Source: Microbacterium sp. BK668 (GTDB taxonomy: Bacteria; Actinomycetota; Actinomycetes; Actinomycetales; Microbacteriaceae). Taken from it: 64,000 nt of DNA. The notes beneath the pieces are model-generated. The model worked only from the letters and a program-made list of their open reading frames with translations. It was not told the origin of the DNA and did not search any database. Where the stretch lies: assembly GCF_004362195.1 (NCBI RefSeq), contig NZ_SNWG01000002.1, forward strand, positions 186,001-250,000, given 5' to 3'. Within the stretch, counting starts at the first letter, position 1. Each line of letters begins with the position of its first letter. Positions 51,210 through 60,183 of this stretch are shown here, one piece after another. The position numbers and the translations under genes are program-made.

Positions 51210-52541
51210 TCAGGGCACGGGGTGCTCGGCGTCGTAGGCCCTGAAACGCGGGCTGAGACGCACCAGGAGCGACACGAGGCCGACGATGACGAAGCCGCCG
51301 ATGAGCGGCGGGAACCACAGCGTCGTGATCGTCGCGAGTGTGCCGGCGTAGAGGGCGCCCAGGCGCGGCCCGCCCGCCACGACGACGATGAAGATTCCCT
51401 GCAGCCGTCCGCGGATCGCGTCCGGCACGGCTGCCTGCATCATGGTGCTGCGGTAGATTGCGCTCACGTTGTCCGACGCCCCGGATACGGCCAGGCACAG
51501 CGCCGCCGCCACGAGCAGCGCGATGTTCGCGGCATCCGCCGACACGGTCGCCGGCCCGAGCACGCCGAGGGCGGCGAGGACGAGCACGCCGCCGAACGCC
51601 GCGATCGACACGCCGTAGACCTGGATGGCGCGCTCGATGCCCAAGCCCTGCCGTCGGACGCGGCCGATCGGACCCGAGAAGAGGCTCGACAGGAACGCGC
51701 CCGCCGCGATGGATGCCGTGAGCAGCCCCGTGGTGATCGCGCCGCCCCCGAGCAGCACGGCGCCGATCGCGGGGAAGAGGGCCAGCGGCTGCCCGAACGT
51801 CATCGCGATGATGTCGAGGATGTACTGCAGCCGGATGTTCGGAGCCCGCCGCAGGAAGCGTGCGCCGTCGCGGAGCGAGTCCAGCCCGGGTCGCACGACG
51901 GCGCCCTCGGGCCGGATCGACGGCAGGGTCCACAGGCCGAGGAAGAGAGACGTCATGAGGACCACGTCGAGGGTGTAGGTCCACGCGTAGCCGGTGAGGG
52001 CGACGAGAACCCCCGCGAGCGCAGGGCCGGCCATCACCATGATCCCGACCGTGATGCCGTTGAGCGCCGAGGCTGCCGGAAGGAGCTCACGGGGGATCAG
52101 GCGCGGGACGATGGCCGATTTCGTCGCCATGACGATCGAGTTGGCCGCCGAGTTGACGACGCTCAGCACGTAGAGCGACCACACGCTCTCGAGCCCGCCC
52201 CAGGCGAGGAGGGCCAGCAGGAGAGTCGAGGCGAAGGTCACGAGGGCGGCGATGAGCGCGACGGTGCGCCGGTCGAAGGCGTCGGCGAGCATGCCGCCGT
52301 AGAGCCCGGCCAGGATCATGGGCACGAGCCCCGCCACCGCGATCATCGCGACCGCGAAGGTCGACTGGGTGAGGTCGTACATCTGCAGCATGACGGCGAC
52401 GATCGTGAGCTGGCCGCCGAGGCCCGCGAGGGTCGAGCCGATCCACATGCGGGTGAAGGCGGAGCTGACCCTGAACGGGCTCAGGTCGATGAAATGCTCG
52501 CGACGGAGCCGGGGGAGTCTGCGCTGCCTCTGACTCGTCAT
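51210..52541 (-). CDS. MFS transporter (EntS/MFS_3 type)
   Basis: Twelve-helix major facilitator (443 aa) resembling the EntS/enterobactin exporter branch. It begins with RSSFTRMWIGS-like SSAFTRMWIGSTLAGLGGQ, an MFS_3 signature, then GMLADAFDRRTV between helices 2 and 3. Helix-rich blocks continue to LLVRLSPRFRAYDAEHP. The substrate is not predictable. ATG 52541; upstream on the minus strand CAGGAT lies 5 nt away, a weak leaderless box. Confidence 0.88.
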   Translation of the reverse strand: MTSQRQRRLPRLRREHFIDLSPFRVSSAFTRMWIGSTLAGLGGQLTIVAVMLQMYDLTQSTFAVAMIAVAGLVPMILAGLYGGMLADAFDRRTVALIAALVTFASTLLLALLAWGGLESVWSLYVLSVVNSAANSIVMATKSAIVPRLIPRELLPAASALNGITVGIMVMAGPALAGVLVALTGYAWTYTLDVVLMTSLFLGLWTLPSIRPEGAVVRPGLDSLRDGARFLRRAPNIRLQYILDIIAMTFGQPLALFPAIGAVLLGGGAITTGLLTASIAAGAFLSSLFSGPIGRVRRQGLGIERAIQVYGVSIAAFGGVLVLAALGVLGPATVSADAANIALLVAAALCLAVSGASDNVSAIYRSTMMQAAVPDAIRGRLQGIFIVVVAGGPRLGALYAGTLATITTLWFPPLIGGFVIVGLVSLLVRLSPRFRAYDAEHPVP

Positions 52542-52636
52542 GACGGATCCTGGCGGCGCACTCTGTCGAGGCTACCGCCGCTGCTGCGTCCGGTCGCCGG
52601 CGGGGCTCGGGGTCCCTGAGTGCGCCTGGGGGCTGG

Positions 52637-52642
52637 TAGACT
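52637..52642 (+). promoter_or_regulatory. Promoter of rpsO
   Basis: TAGACT, giving an ~80-nt leader before ATG 52732 with AAGGAGAGAG as ribosome binding site. The leader is long enough for S15 autoregulation, but I do not see a known S15-binding motif. Confidence 0.5.
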
Positions 52643-52731
52643 CTTGAGGTTGCCGTTGGATCGGCCGCGGAGAAAGAGAGCTCGCACATCGGGTGACGGG
52701 CACCGCGCAACAAGGAGAGAGGGGATCACCT

Positions 52732-53001
52732 ATGGCACTGGATTCAGACGTCAAGAAGGCGATCATCGAAGAGTACGCGACGCACCCCGGTGACACCGGA
52801 TCCCCCGAGGTGCAGGTCGCGATGCTGACGCAGCGCATCAAGGACCTCACGGAGCACCTCAAGGAGCACAAGCACGACCACCACTCGCGTCGTGGGCTGT
52901 TCCTGCTCGTCGGTCAGCGCCGCCGTCTGCTCGGCTACCTCCAGGACATCGACATCAACCGCTACCGGTCGCTGATCGAGCGTCTCGGACTGCGCCGCTA
53001 A
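52732..53001 (+). CDS. rpsO: 30S ribosomal protein S15
   Basis: S15 (89 aa), a primary 16S rRNA-binding protein of the 30S platform. The sequence runs [20 protein letters not shown], then [34 protein letters not shown] and RRRLLGYLQ, typical of the family and full length. Start ATG 52732 has AAGGAGAGAG upstream. Polynucleotide phosphorylase, its usual neighbour, is not next to it here; a terminator follows directly. Confidence 0.96.
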   Translation: MALDSDVKKAIIEEYATHPGDTGSPEVQVAMLTQRIKDLTEHLKEHKHDHHSRRGLFLLVGQRRRLLGYLQDIDINRYRSLIERLGLRR

Positions 53002-53037
53002 TCGCGACCAGCGTTCAATCGCGCAGAACATTCTTGA

Positions 53038-53068
53038 GAAGGCCTCCCCACGGTGTGGGGAGGCCTTC
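53038..53068 (+). terminator. Terminator after rpsO
   Basis: Perfect 14-bp stem GAAGGCCTCCCCAC with GTGGGGAGGCCTTC, 3-nt loop, followed by GTTCTT. Confidence 0.9.
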
Positions 53069-53110
53069 GTTCTTCCCGCCGTCCTGCACCCGCGCAGGGG
53101 AGGCGGGGGA

Positions 53111-54133
53111 TCAGACGCCGGCCGCGGCCCGCGCCGCGAGCAGGTCGGCGTGGTGGATCTCGGCGACGTCGGGGTGCGCGCGCAGGCGCGACTTCAGGGC
53201 GTTCTGGCCGTAGAGCGAATGGATCGGGTTCGCCGGGTCCTGCGTGACTCCCCGCGCGTGAGCGGCGAGCTCCGGGGGAAGCTCGATGATCGGCAGCTGA
53301 GTGTCGAGTGCGGGATTGAAGAAGAACGGCACCGAGATGCGGTCGTCGGGATACCGGGGCGAGATCACCCGGTGGTTCGTCGCGAGAAGGTAGCCCTGCG
53401 TCGCGTACTCGAGCAGCTCGCCGATGTTGACGACGAAGGCGCCGGGGATCGGCGGCGCGTCGACCCACTCGCCGTCCCGCTGAACCTGCAGGCCGCCCTT
53501 CCCGGGCTCGATCCACAGCAGCGTGAGGACGCCCGAGTCCTTGTGCGCGCCGACGCCCTGCTGCGGCGTCGGGTCGTCTTTGCCGGGGTAGCGCACGATC
53601 TTGATGAGGGTGGAGGGCTCGCCGAAGTGGTCGTCGAAGTACGACTCCTCGGCTCCCAGCGAGAGCGCCCACGCGCGCAGGAGCTTGCGCGCGACGATCG
53701 AGAGCCGATCGTGCCATTCGGCGATCACCTCCCGCAGCTCGGGCTGGGCGTCCGGCCACAGATTCGGTCCGATGAGGCGTGCGAAGTCGGGCGCATCGGG
53801 GTCGGTGACCGCCTCGCGCTCGGGCCCGATGTCGATCTGCTCCCGCCAGTCGACCTCGCCCTGCGTGCGCTCGCCGCCGATGCGGGTGTAGCCGCGGAAA
53901 TGCGGGCTCCGGATGTTCTCGATCGCGAGCTTGTCGGCCTCCGGCAGGGCGAAGAAGGTCCGCGCCGCGGCGTGCAGACGGCTCTCGAGCTCCGGGGTGA
54001 CGCCCGTTCCGGTCAGGTAGAAGAAGCCGACGTCGTGGGTGGCGGCGCGCAGCTCGTCGCGGAATCGCGCGGCCGCTTCAGGCCCCTGATCGAGGAGGGA
54101 GAGGTCGAGGATGGGCAGGTTCGGCTCGCTCAT
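53111..54133 (-). CDS. IPNS-family Fe(II)/2-oxoglutarate dioxygenase
   Basis: Non-haem iron oxygenase (340 aa) of the isopenicillin N synthase-like family. It has DIOX_N features (DVGFFYLTGTGV, SPHFRGYTRIG) and the core 2OG-FeII domain with HKDSGVLTLLW (HxD), ATNHRVISP (second His) and DRISVPFFFNP (RxS for 2-oxoglutarate). Substrate unknown; in Micrococcales such genes are widespread and are not tied to antibiotic clusters. ATG 54133 is leaderless via TAGCCT (minus, 54145-54140). Confidence 0.88.
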   Translation of the reverse strand: MSEPNLPILDLSLLDQGPEAAARFRDELRAATHDVGFFYLTGTGVTPELESRLHAAARTFFALPEADKLAIENIRSPHFRGYTRIGGERTQGEVDWREQIDIGPEREAVTDPDAPDFARLIGPNLWPDAQPELREVIAEWHDRLSIVARKLLRAWALSLGAEESYFDDHFGEPSTLIKIVRYPGKDDPTPQQGVGAHKDSGVLTLLWIEPGKGGLQVQRDGEWVDAPPIPGAFVVNIGELLEYATQGYLLATNHRVISPRYPDDRISVPFFFNPALDTQLPIIELPPELAAHARGVTQDPANPIHSLYGQNALKSRLRAHPDVAEIHHADLLAARAAAGV

Positions 54134-54184
54134 GCCCCGAGGCTAGGCGGAGGCGCAGCATCCGTCATTCTTTGTTGCCGACCG

Positions 54185-54988
54185 TTACCGGCCCGCCGAT
54201 CCGCGCCGCGCGCGCCGCGCCGCTCGGAGGCGTCGGCGGTCTTCCTCCGTGCCCTCCGCCGCGGCCTCCAGCGCCGCGCGGGAGTCCCCGGCGAGCACGA
54301 CCAGACCGGCTCCCACGACGATGGCGACGAGCCCCGAGATGCCGATGCCGAGCGTCCCGGAGAGGAGATTGGCGACGACGGTGAGCACGGCGAACGCCAG
54401 CACGGCGATGCGGAAGCCGCGCGGCAGCAGCAGGTTCCGCCACGTCGCGATGACGAAGGCGATCGTGAGCGCGCTGCCGACGAAACCCGTCAGCAGGAGG
54501 ATCGCCTGCCAGAGGTTCTCTCCGGTGAGCCCCAGCATCACGATGAGGGCGAGCATCACGAGGAATGTGATCGACAGGCCGTACAGGACCGCAGCCATGC
54601 CCGGGCCGGAATACGGGAAGCCCGCGTACGCGAAGACGAAGAACGTCCCTGCGAGGCAGGCGTAGTAGACGACGAAGGCGAGGAGCGTCGTGAGGGCCAG
54701 CTCCGAGGACAGGGGCGCGACCCATTCGCCGATGGATGCCGCGATCCCGCCGAGCACGAGCAGGAGACCGGCGAGCGTCATCGGCATCGACCGCCCCCCG
54801 CCCTGCGCCGGCCCCGGGACCGCGGCCCCGCCGGGCGGAGCGATCGGCTGCTGCAGGCCCGTCCACGCCTCGCCGTTCCAGTAGCGCACCTGGGCGTCGG
54901 GGTCGCCGGGATCGGGGTACCAGCCCCTCGGGGCGGCCGCGCGGCGGGGCCCCGGCCCGTCCGGGCCGCCGTGGGCATCGTCGGTCAT
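54185..54988 (-). CDS. DUF2510 multi-helix membrane protein
   Basis: Membrane protein (267 aa) with an N-terminal DUF2510 motif GWYPDPGDPDAQVRYWNGEAWT, cited as GWYPDPGD and RYWNGEAWT, a Pro/Gly linker, and six hydrophobic helices, followed by a basic cytosolic tail (EEDRRRLRAARRARRGSAG). DUF2510 is thought to mediate protein-protein contacts at the membrane. I use ATG 54988 (MTDDAHGG); an in-frame ATG at 55003 adds five residues and lacks a better ribosome site. Confidence 0.82.
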   Translation of the reverse strand: MTDDAHGGPDGPGPRRAAAPRGWYPDPGDPDAQVRYWNGEAWTGLQQPIAPPGGAAVPGPAQGGGRSMPMTLAGLLLVLGGIAASIGEWVAPLSSELALTTLLAFVVYYACLAGTFFVFAYAGFPYSGPGMAAVLYGLSITFLVMLALIVMLGLTGENLWQAILLLTGFVGSALTIAFVIATWRNLLLPRGFRIAVLAFAVLTVVANLLSGTLGIGISGLVAIVVGAGLVVLAGDSRAALEAAAEGTEEDRRRLRAARRARRGSAGR

Positions 54989-55103
54989 CGCTCGCCGCTT
55001 CATCGGTGTGGGAGGGTCGTTCCGTCAGTGTGCACCGGCCGCGGGAGCCTGTCGAGAGGCGCGGCGTTGCGCCGGCGGGTGCCCGAGCGGTACGCATGGA
55101 CTC

Positions 55104-55991
55104 ATGACCACGCTCTCGCGCGCCGTGCTCGTGACCGGCTGCTCGACCGGGATCGGCCGTGAGACGGCGACGCTCTTCGCCCGGCAGGGCTGGACGGTGT
55201 ACGCGTCCGCCCGCCGGCTCGAGTCGATCGCGGATCTCGAGAACGAGGGATGCCGCCTCCTGGCGCTCGACGTGACGGATGCCGCCTCCTGCGCCGCCGC
55301 GGTGGATGCCGTCGTCGCCGAGGAGCGCGCCGTCGGCGTGCTGGTCAACAACGCCGGGATCATGGAGCTCGACGCCTTCGAGACGGTCTCGATCGAGCGG
55401 GTCCGGGCGATGTTCGAGACGAACGTCTTCGGTCTCATCCGTCTGACGCAGCTCGTGCTGCCCGGGATGCGCGAGCAGCGGTGGGGCCGCATCATCAACG
55501 TCGGCTCGATGAACGGCAAGTTCCCGTTCCCCGGCATGAGCGCGTACGGCGCGACGAAGCACGGCATCGAGGCACTGAGCGACGCCCTGCGCTACGAGAT
55601 CGGGCCGTTCGGCGTCGACGTCTCGATCATCGAGCCGGGGATGGTGACGACGCCGCTCGCGCAGGGGGCGGCGTCCCGCCGCGACACGTCGGCGGGCGGT
55701 GTCTACGGCGCGTACAACGCGGCCGTCGCGGAGTCGGCCCTCTCGGTCGGCCAGGGTCCTTTCGCCCGCTTCGCGTGCACACCGCAGGACGTCGCCCGCG
55801 TCATCCTCAAGGCCGCCGCCGATCCGCGCCGGCCGCGCACGCGGTATCGCGTCGCACCGTCGGCCCACCTGCTGCTCACCGCGCGCGCGCTGCTGCCCGA
55901 TCGCGCGTTCGACGCGCTCCTGCGCCGCTTCGTGCCGGTGCCCGAGGCGCCGTCCAGCCGGCCGGTGCCCGAGGCGCCGTCCGGCCGCTGA
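55104..55991 (+). CDS. Short-chain dehydrogenase/reductase
   Basis: Classical SDR (295 aa). Rossmann motif TGCSTGIGRETA (GxxxGxG), NNAG, catalytic Ser in NVGSMNGKFPF, and YGATK (YxxxK) as active-site Tyr-Lys. The C-terminus ends in a tandem duplication: VPEAPSSRP then VPEAPSGR, from a 27-bp repeat at 55935-55982 just before the stop. Substrate unknown. ATG 55104 with TACGCA nearby. Confidence 0.88.
   Translation: MTTLSRAVLVTGCSTGIGRETATLFARQGWTVYASARRLESIADLENEGCRLLALDVTDAASCAAAVDAVVAEERAVGVLVNNAGIMELDAFETVSIERVRAMFETNVFGLIRLTQLVLPGMREQRWGRIINVGSMNGKFPFPGMSAYGATKHGIEALSDALRYEIGPFGVDVSIIEPGMVTTPLAQGAASRRDTSAGGVYGAYNAAVAESALSVGQGPFARFACTPQDVARVILKAAADPRRPRTRYRVAPSAHLLLTARALLPDRAFDALLRRFVPVPEAPSSRPVPEAPSGR
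55935..55982 (+). repeat. 27-bp tandem duplication at the end of the SDR gene
   Basis: CCGGTGCCCGAGGCGCCGTC with one more C at 55935 and 55962, period 27. It adds nine residues to the C-terminus and lies next to the stop codon. Confidence 0.85.
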
Positions 55992-56047
55992 TCACGAGTC
56001 GGGCCGGATGACCGGCCGTTCCGGCGACGGACCGGGGATGCCGCGCG

Positions 56048-57259
56048 TCACACGCCGTTCTGCCGCGGATCGGCGTGCTGGGGCGCGGCCGGCCTCGGAC
56101 TCTCTCGCGGCCGGCGGGAGCCCGTCGGATCGGATCGACGGCCTTCGCGACCGGCGAGGCTCGGATCGGCGAACAGCCAGGCCGGGCGCGGCTCGACGAG
56201 CGGGCGGAAGACCGTCCGCACGGGCTTGGTGGCCAGGGCGAGGGCGATCAGCACGGATGCGACGACCACGATCGGCAGCCAGATCCACGTCGGGTCGAGG
56301 CCCCGGAGGATCCCGGATTCGCGGAACGGGTACAGCACGAACGAGTGCAGGAGATAGACGTACATCGTGTACTGGCCGAAGTGCGTCCACCAGTGCGAGC
56401 CGCGGGGCACGAGGGCGAAGAAGGCGGCCGACAGGATGACGGCGACCATCATGAGCGCGAGCCGCACACCGCCCGCCCACCACTGCGTGCCGCCGAGGGC
56501 GGAGTAGCTGTCGTCGTAGAAGAGCCACTGGTTGAGGTTCATCGCGCGCCAGTCGTCCACGAAGAACCAGGCGGCGAACCCCGCGACCGCGAAGAGACCG
56601 ATCGAAACCGGGAAGACCCACCACTGCCGCCGCCCGAGGAGCCCGAACCGATCGATCACGCGGTGCTCGGAGAGCCACCAGCCGAGCGTGAAGAACGGCA
56701 GCAGTCCCAGCGTGCGCGACAGCGACAGCGTCGAGTCGATGTTCGAGAAGTACCCCGCGCCGATCGAGATCGCGACCGTCCACAGAAGCGGCCACCGCAG
56801 GAGCGCCAGGTAGGGCAGGACGAGGCGGAAGATGCCGAGCGCGAGCAGGAACCACAGCGTCCACGACGGCTTCGTGAGGTTCGGCGACGCGCTGCCCTCG
56901 ACGATCCACTTGGTGAGGGTCCACAGCGCCTCGAAGATGACGTAGGGCAGCAGGATGTCGGTGATGACCCGAGCCATCTGCCGGCGCGTCGGGGCGCCCG
57001 ACTTCGAGAAGTAGCCCGAGATGATCGCGAACGCCGGCATGTGGAACGCATAGATCAGCAGGTACAGGCTGAGTGCGATGTCGGAGTCGTAGGTGAGCCG
57101 CTGCGTCGCGTGCCCCAGCACGACCAGCACGATGCACGCGAAGCGGGCGTTGTCCCAGAAGGGCACGCGCCGTTTGGCGCGGGGCGCTCCGATCGTCCCC
57201 GTCGCGGGAGGAGCGGGGGAGGATGCCGCGGCGGCGGCCGGAGCGCTCGGTTCGGTCAT
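56048..57259 (-). CDS. Acyltransferase-3 family membrane protein
   Basis: Membrane acyltransferase (403 aa) of the Acyl_transf_3 family, with about ten helices. The first has the catalytic-type His in VVLGHATQRL; SGYFSKSG and the YLLHSFVLYPF segment near the C-terminus are typical. The tail is basic and disordered (SLAGREGRRSDPTG). These enzymes acetylate sugars or cell-wall polymers. Start ATG 57259 (MTEPSAP) chosen over a longer frame reaching 57370. Confidence 0.85.
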   Translation of the reverse strand: MTEPSAPAAAAASSPAPPATGTIGAPRAKRRVPFWDNARFACIVLVVLGHATQRLTYDSDIALSLYLLIYAFHMPAFAIISGYFSKSGAPTRRQMARVITDILLPYVIFEALWTLTKWIVEGSASPNLTKPSWTLWFLLALGIFRLVLPYLALLRWPLLWTVAISIGAGYFSNIDSTLSLSRTLGLLPFFTLGWWLSEHRVIDRFGLLGRRQWWVFPVSIGLFAVAGFAAWFFVDDWRAMNLNQWLFYDDSYSALGGTQWWAGGVRLALMMVAVILSAAFFALVPRGSHWWTHFGQYTMYVYLLHSFVLYPFRESGILRGLDPTWIWLPIVVVASVLIALALATKPVRTVFRPLVEPRPAWLFADPSLAGREGRRSDPTGSRRPRESPRPAAPQHADPRQNGV

Positions 57260-57354
57260 GTCGGGAGAACGCCACCCTATCCTGGGGAGCGCGGCCGCCG
57301 CCCGCGGCGCGTCGGGCGCCGCGCCGACCTCGGGAATAATCCGGCGGCGCGCGC

Positions 57355-57378
57355 GTTGCACGAGATACATTCACTTGC
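57355..57378 (+). promoter_or_regulatory. Promoter region of the flavin monooxygenase pair
   Basis: TTGCAC (57355-57360) then, about 17 nt later, ATAGAA or TAGAAA; a near-consensus promoter. TTGCA occurs twice (57355 and 57374), and the second is in ACTTGCAT, a half-site of known MarR-type operators. Confidence 0.4.
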
Positions 57379-57421
57379 ATAGAAACGGATGCCACGAGCA
57401 TCCGGAAAGCGGGAAGAGATC

Positions 57422-58648
57422 GTGAGCGAGACCACAACGTGGCCAGGAATGCAGTTCGGCATCTTCACGGTGAGCGACATCACCGAGGACCCGACCGACG
57501 GAACCACGCCCAGTGAGGCCGACCGGATCCAGGCGACCCTGACGATCGCCAAGCACGCCGAGGAGGTGGGCCTCGACGTCTTCGCGCTCGGCGAGCACCA
57601 CAACCCGCCGTTCTGGTCGTCGTCGCCGACCACCACCCTCGCCTACATCGCGGCCCAGACCGAGCGCCTCGTGCTCTCCACCGCGACGACGCTCATCACG
57701 ACCAACGACCCGGTGAAGATCGCCGAGGACTACGCGATGCTGCAGCACGTCTCGCGCGGCCGTGCCGACCTCATGATCGGTCGCGGCAACACCGGCCCGG
57801 TCTATCCGTGGTTCGGCAAGGACATCCGGCAGGGCCTTCCGCTCGCGATCGAGAACTACAACCTCCTGCACCGCCTGTGGCGCGAGGACGTCGTGGACTG
57901 GGAGGGGTCCTTCCGCACTCCCCTGCAGGGGTTCACCTCGACGCCGCGACCGCTGGACGGCGTCCCCCCGTTCGTCTGGCACGGCTCGATCCGCACGCCT
58001 GAGATCGCCGAGCAGGCCGCGTACTACGGCGACGGCTTCTTCGCCAACAACATCTTCTGGCCCAAGGAGCACTATCAGCGCCTCATCACGCTGTACCGCC
58101 AGCGCTTCGCCCACTACGGCCACGGAACGCCCGAGCAGGCGATCGTGGGCCTGGGCGGCCAGGTGTTCATGGCGAAGAACTCGCAGGACGCGGTGAACGA
58201 CTTCCGCCCGTACTTCGACAACGCCCCGGTGTACGGCCACGGCCCCTCGCTCGAGGACTTCAGCGAGATGACCCCGCTGACGGTGGGCTCGCCGCAGCAG
58301 GTCATCGACCGCTACGCGGCGATGCGCGAGACGTTCGGCGACTACCAGCGTCAGCTGTTCCTGATCGACCACGCCGGGCTCCCGCTGAAGACGGTGCTCG
58401 AGCAGCTCGACATCCTCGGCGGCGAGGTGGTTCCGGTCCTGCGGAGGGAGCTGCAGAAGGACCGCCCGGCGGAGGTTCCGGACGCCCCGACCCACGCCGC
58501 CCTCGTGAAGGCGAAGTACGGCGACGAGGCGCCGCGCCAGGCCGTCCCCGGCGCGAACCGGGGCGACAACCTCGTCGGCGCGAGCCCGTATCAGGACACG
58601 CCGGCTCCTGCCGGCGCGGCGTTCGGTCTCGGACGGAAGGGAGCCTGA
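57422..58648 (+). CDS. CE1758-family FMN-dependent luciferase-like monooxygenase
   Basis: Bacterial luciferase-like flavin monooxygenase (408 aa). It begins MQFGIFTVSDIT after a short N-terminus and has GEHHNPPFWSSSPTTTLAYIAAQT (cited in part), RADLMIGRGNTGPVYPWFG and VWHGSIRTPEIAEQAAYYGDGFF (cited in part). The long C-terminal tail with QDTPAPAGAAFGLGRKGA is typical. It is followed within 1 bp by its dedicated FMN reductase, an arrangement defined as the CE1758/CE1759 pair. The substrate is unknown. GTG 57422 follows GGAAGAGA. Confidence 0.88.
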   Translation: MSETTTWPGMQFGIFTVSDITEDPTDGTTPSEADRIQATLTIAKHAEEVGLDVFALGEHHNPPFWSSSPTTTLAYIAAQTERLVLSTATTLITTNDPVKIAEDYAMLQHVSRGRADLMIGRGNTGPVYPWFGKDIRQGLPLAIENYNLLHRLWREDVVDWEGSFRTPLQGFTSTPRPLDGVPPFVWHGSIRTPEIAEQAAYYGDGFFANNIFWPKEHYQRLITLYRQRFAHYGHGTPEQAIVGLGGQVFMAKNSQDAVNDFRPYFDNAPVYGHGPSLEDFSEMTPLTVGSPQQVIDRYAAMRETFGDYQRQLFLIDHAGLPLKTVLEQLDILGGEVVPVLRRELQKDRPAEVPDAPTHAALVKAKYGDEAPRQAVPGANRGDNLVGASPYQDTPAPAGAAFGLGRKGA

Positions 58649-58649
58649 G

Positions 58650-59303
58650 ATGGCCGCGGCATCCGCTCGCCGTATCGCGGTCATCTCGGCCGGACTGTCC
58701 AACCCGTCCTCGACGCGCATGCTCGCGGACCGGCTGAGCGCCGCCACCGCGCAGCAGCTCGCGGCGCGCGGCATCGAGGTCGAGATCGACGTGTTCGAGC
58801 TGCGCGATCACGCGCACGACATCACGAACAACCTGCTGACGGGGTTCGCGCCGCCTGCTCTCGAGTCGGTCATCAACGCGGTGGTCTCGGCCGACGCCGT
58901 CATCGCCGTCACCCCGATCTTCTCGACCAGCTACTCGGGGCTGTTCAAGTCGTTCATCGACGTGCTCGACCCCGACGCCCTCACCGGCAAGCCGGTGCTG
59001 ATCGGGGCGAACGCGGGCACCGCGCGTCACTCGCTCGCGATCGACTACGCCATCCGTCCGCTCTTCACCTACCTGCACGCCGAACCGGTGTCGACCGGGG
59101 TCTTCGCGGCCTCGAGCGACTGGGGCGCCTCCGCTGACAACGTGGCACCCCTCGGCGAGCGGATCGAGCGCGGCGCGCGCGAGCTCGCGGACGCGGTCGC
59201 ACGGAAGGAGCCGGTGACCGACGCCGACCCGTTCGATCCGTCGAACTACCTCGGCGAGGGCCGGTCGTTCGGCCACCTCCTGGGAGGCCTTGCGGGAGAG
59301 TAG
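58650..59303 (+). CDS. CE1759-family FMN reductase
   Basis: NADPH-dependent FMN reductase (217 aa) with a flavodoxin-like fold: SAGLSNPSSTRMLADRL at the N-terminus (flavin phosphate loop), TPIFSTSYSGLFKSFID (second flavin loop) and GANAGTARHSLAIDYAIRPLF (cited in part). It supplies reduced FMN to the upstream monooxygenase. ATG 58650 lies 1 bp after that gene's stop. It converges with the nuclease gene with 3 bp between. Confidence 0.88.
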   Translation: MAAASARRIAVISAGLSNPSSTRMLADRLSAATAQQLAARGIEVEIDVFELRDHAHDITNNLLTGFAPPALESVINAVVSADAVIAVTPIFSTSYSGLFKSFIDVLDPDALTGKPVLIGANAGTARHSLAIDYAIRPLFTYLHAEPVSTGVFAASSDWGASADNVAPLGERIERGARELADAVARKEPVTDADPFDPSNYLGEGRSFGHLLGGLAGE

Positions 59304-59306
59304 GGG

Positions 59307-60134
59307 TCAGACCAGCACGATCTCGGACGGCGTGTCCAGCGGCACCCACGCCGCGGGGCGCGCCGTCTCTCTCGCGGTCAGCACGTCGGCCTCCACGAGG
59401 GGTCCGAGGTCGATCCCGGCGAGCTGCTCGATGTCGCCGATCGGCACCTGAAAGGTGCGGAAGGCACCGAGGGGCGCGACGGCACGCCCGCGCGCGGCGT
59501 CGACGAGCTCGGACTGGTCGAGGACGAACCCGGCCGCGGCGAGCTCGGGGACATCGGACGGTCGCGCCGTCGACCAGGCCGCGACCTTCCAGAAGCGGCG
59601 GGGGATCCGGATGCCGCGATACGGGGGATCGTCGGGTGCGAGAACCGGCGCGGTGAAGACCGACACACGCTGGTCGGTCGCGTCGGCGTACGCGAGCACA
59701 TGATCCTCGAGGCCGAGCCACAGCTCCTTCGACTGGTTGAAGCCGGCGGCCTGAGGAGCGGCGTTCGGGTAGAAGAACGTCGCCGCCGTCGCCTCCCGCG
59801 CCTCGGCGACGGTGCCCCACCCCGGGTCGCGGCGGCGGACGAGGTGGCCGCGGTCGAGGTCGTTGTCGGCATAGACGGCCGGTCCCGCCTGCTCGGTCGC
59901 CGGGACGCGGTCGTCGAGATCCCAGTTCCCGCGCCTCTCGAGGTCGTGGAGCGTTCCTCCGTCGACATTCACGCCGGTCGCGATCGCCAGCCGGCGCGCG
60001 GGCTCCAGCAGCACGGTGAACCGCGGATAGGCCAGCTCCCGGACCTCTCGGTCGCCGAGCGTCATCGGCAGGGGCACCGGGATGCCGAGGAAGCCCGCGT
60101 CGTATCCCGTCCAGTTCCCGCTCGGCTCAGCCAT
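59307..60134 (-). CDS. DNA/RNA non-specific endonuclease
   Basis: Nuclease of the NUC1/SMc DNA-RNA non-specific family (275 aa), with the catalytic DRGH motif at 94-97 (NDLDRGHLVRRRD) and a downstream Asn-rich segment FFYPNAAPQAAGFNQ. The metal-binding Asn is probably in this loop. There is no signal peptide, so the target would be intracellular or it is released another way. ATG 60134 (MAEPSGNW) is chosen; minus-strand CAGGAT ends 6 nt upstream. It is not paired with an obvious inhibitor. Confidence 0.85.
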   Translation of the reverse strand: MAEPSGNWTGYDAGFLGIPVPLPMTLGDREVRELAYPRFTVLLEPARRLAIATGVNVDGGTLHDLERRGNWDLDDRVPATEQAGPAVYADNDLDRGHLVRRRDPGWGTVAEAREATAATFFYPNAAPQAAGFNQSKELWLGLEDHVLAYADATDQRVSVFTAPVLAPDDPPYRGIRIPRRFWKVAAWSTARPSDVPELAAAGFVLDQSELVDAARGRAVAPLGAFRTFQVPIGDIEQLAGIDLGPLVEADVLTARETARPAAWVPLDTPSEIVLV

Positions 60135-60183
60135 GCCTCCATCCTGGCGCGCGGCGCTGACACCGCGGGGGAGGATGGACCAC

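Noticed and set aside
59307..60134. Toxin-immunity pair formed by the non-specific nuclease and its neighbour
   Set aside because: The nuclease has no secretion or delivery domain, and the neighbours (FMN reductase, fructosamine kinase) are ordinary enzymes, not immunity proteins.
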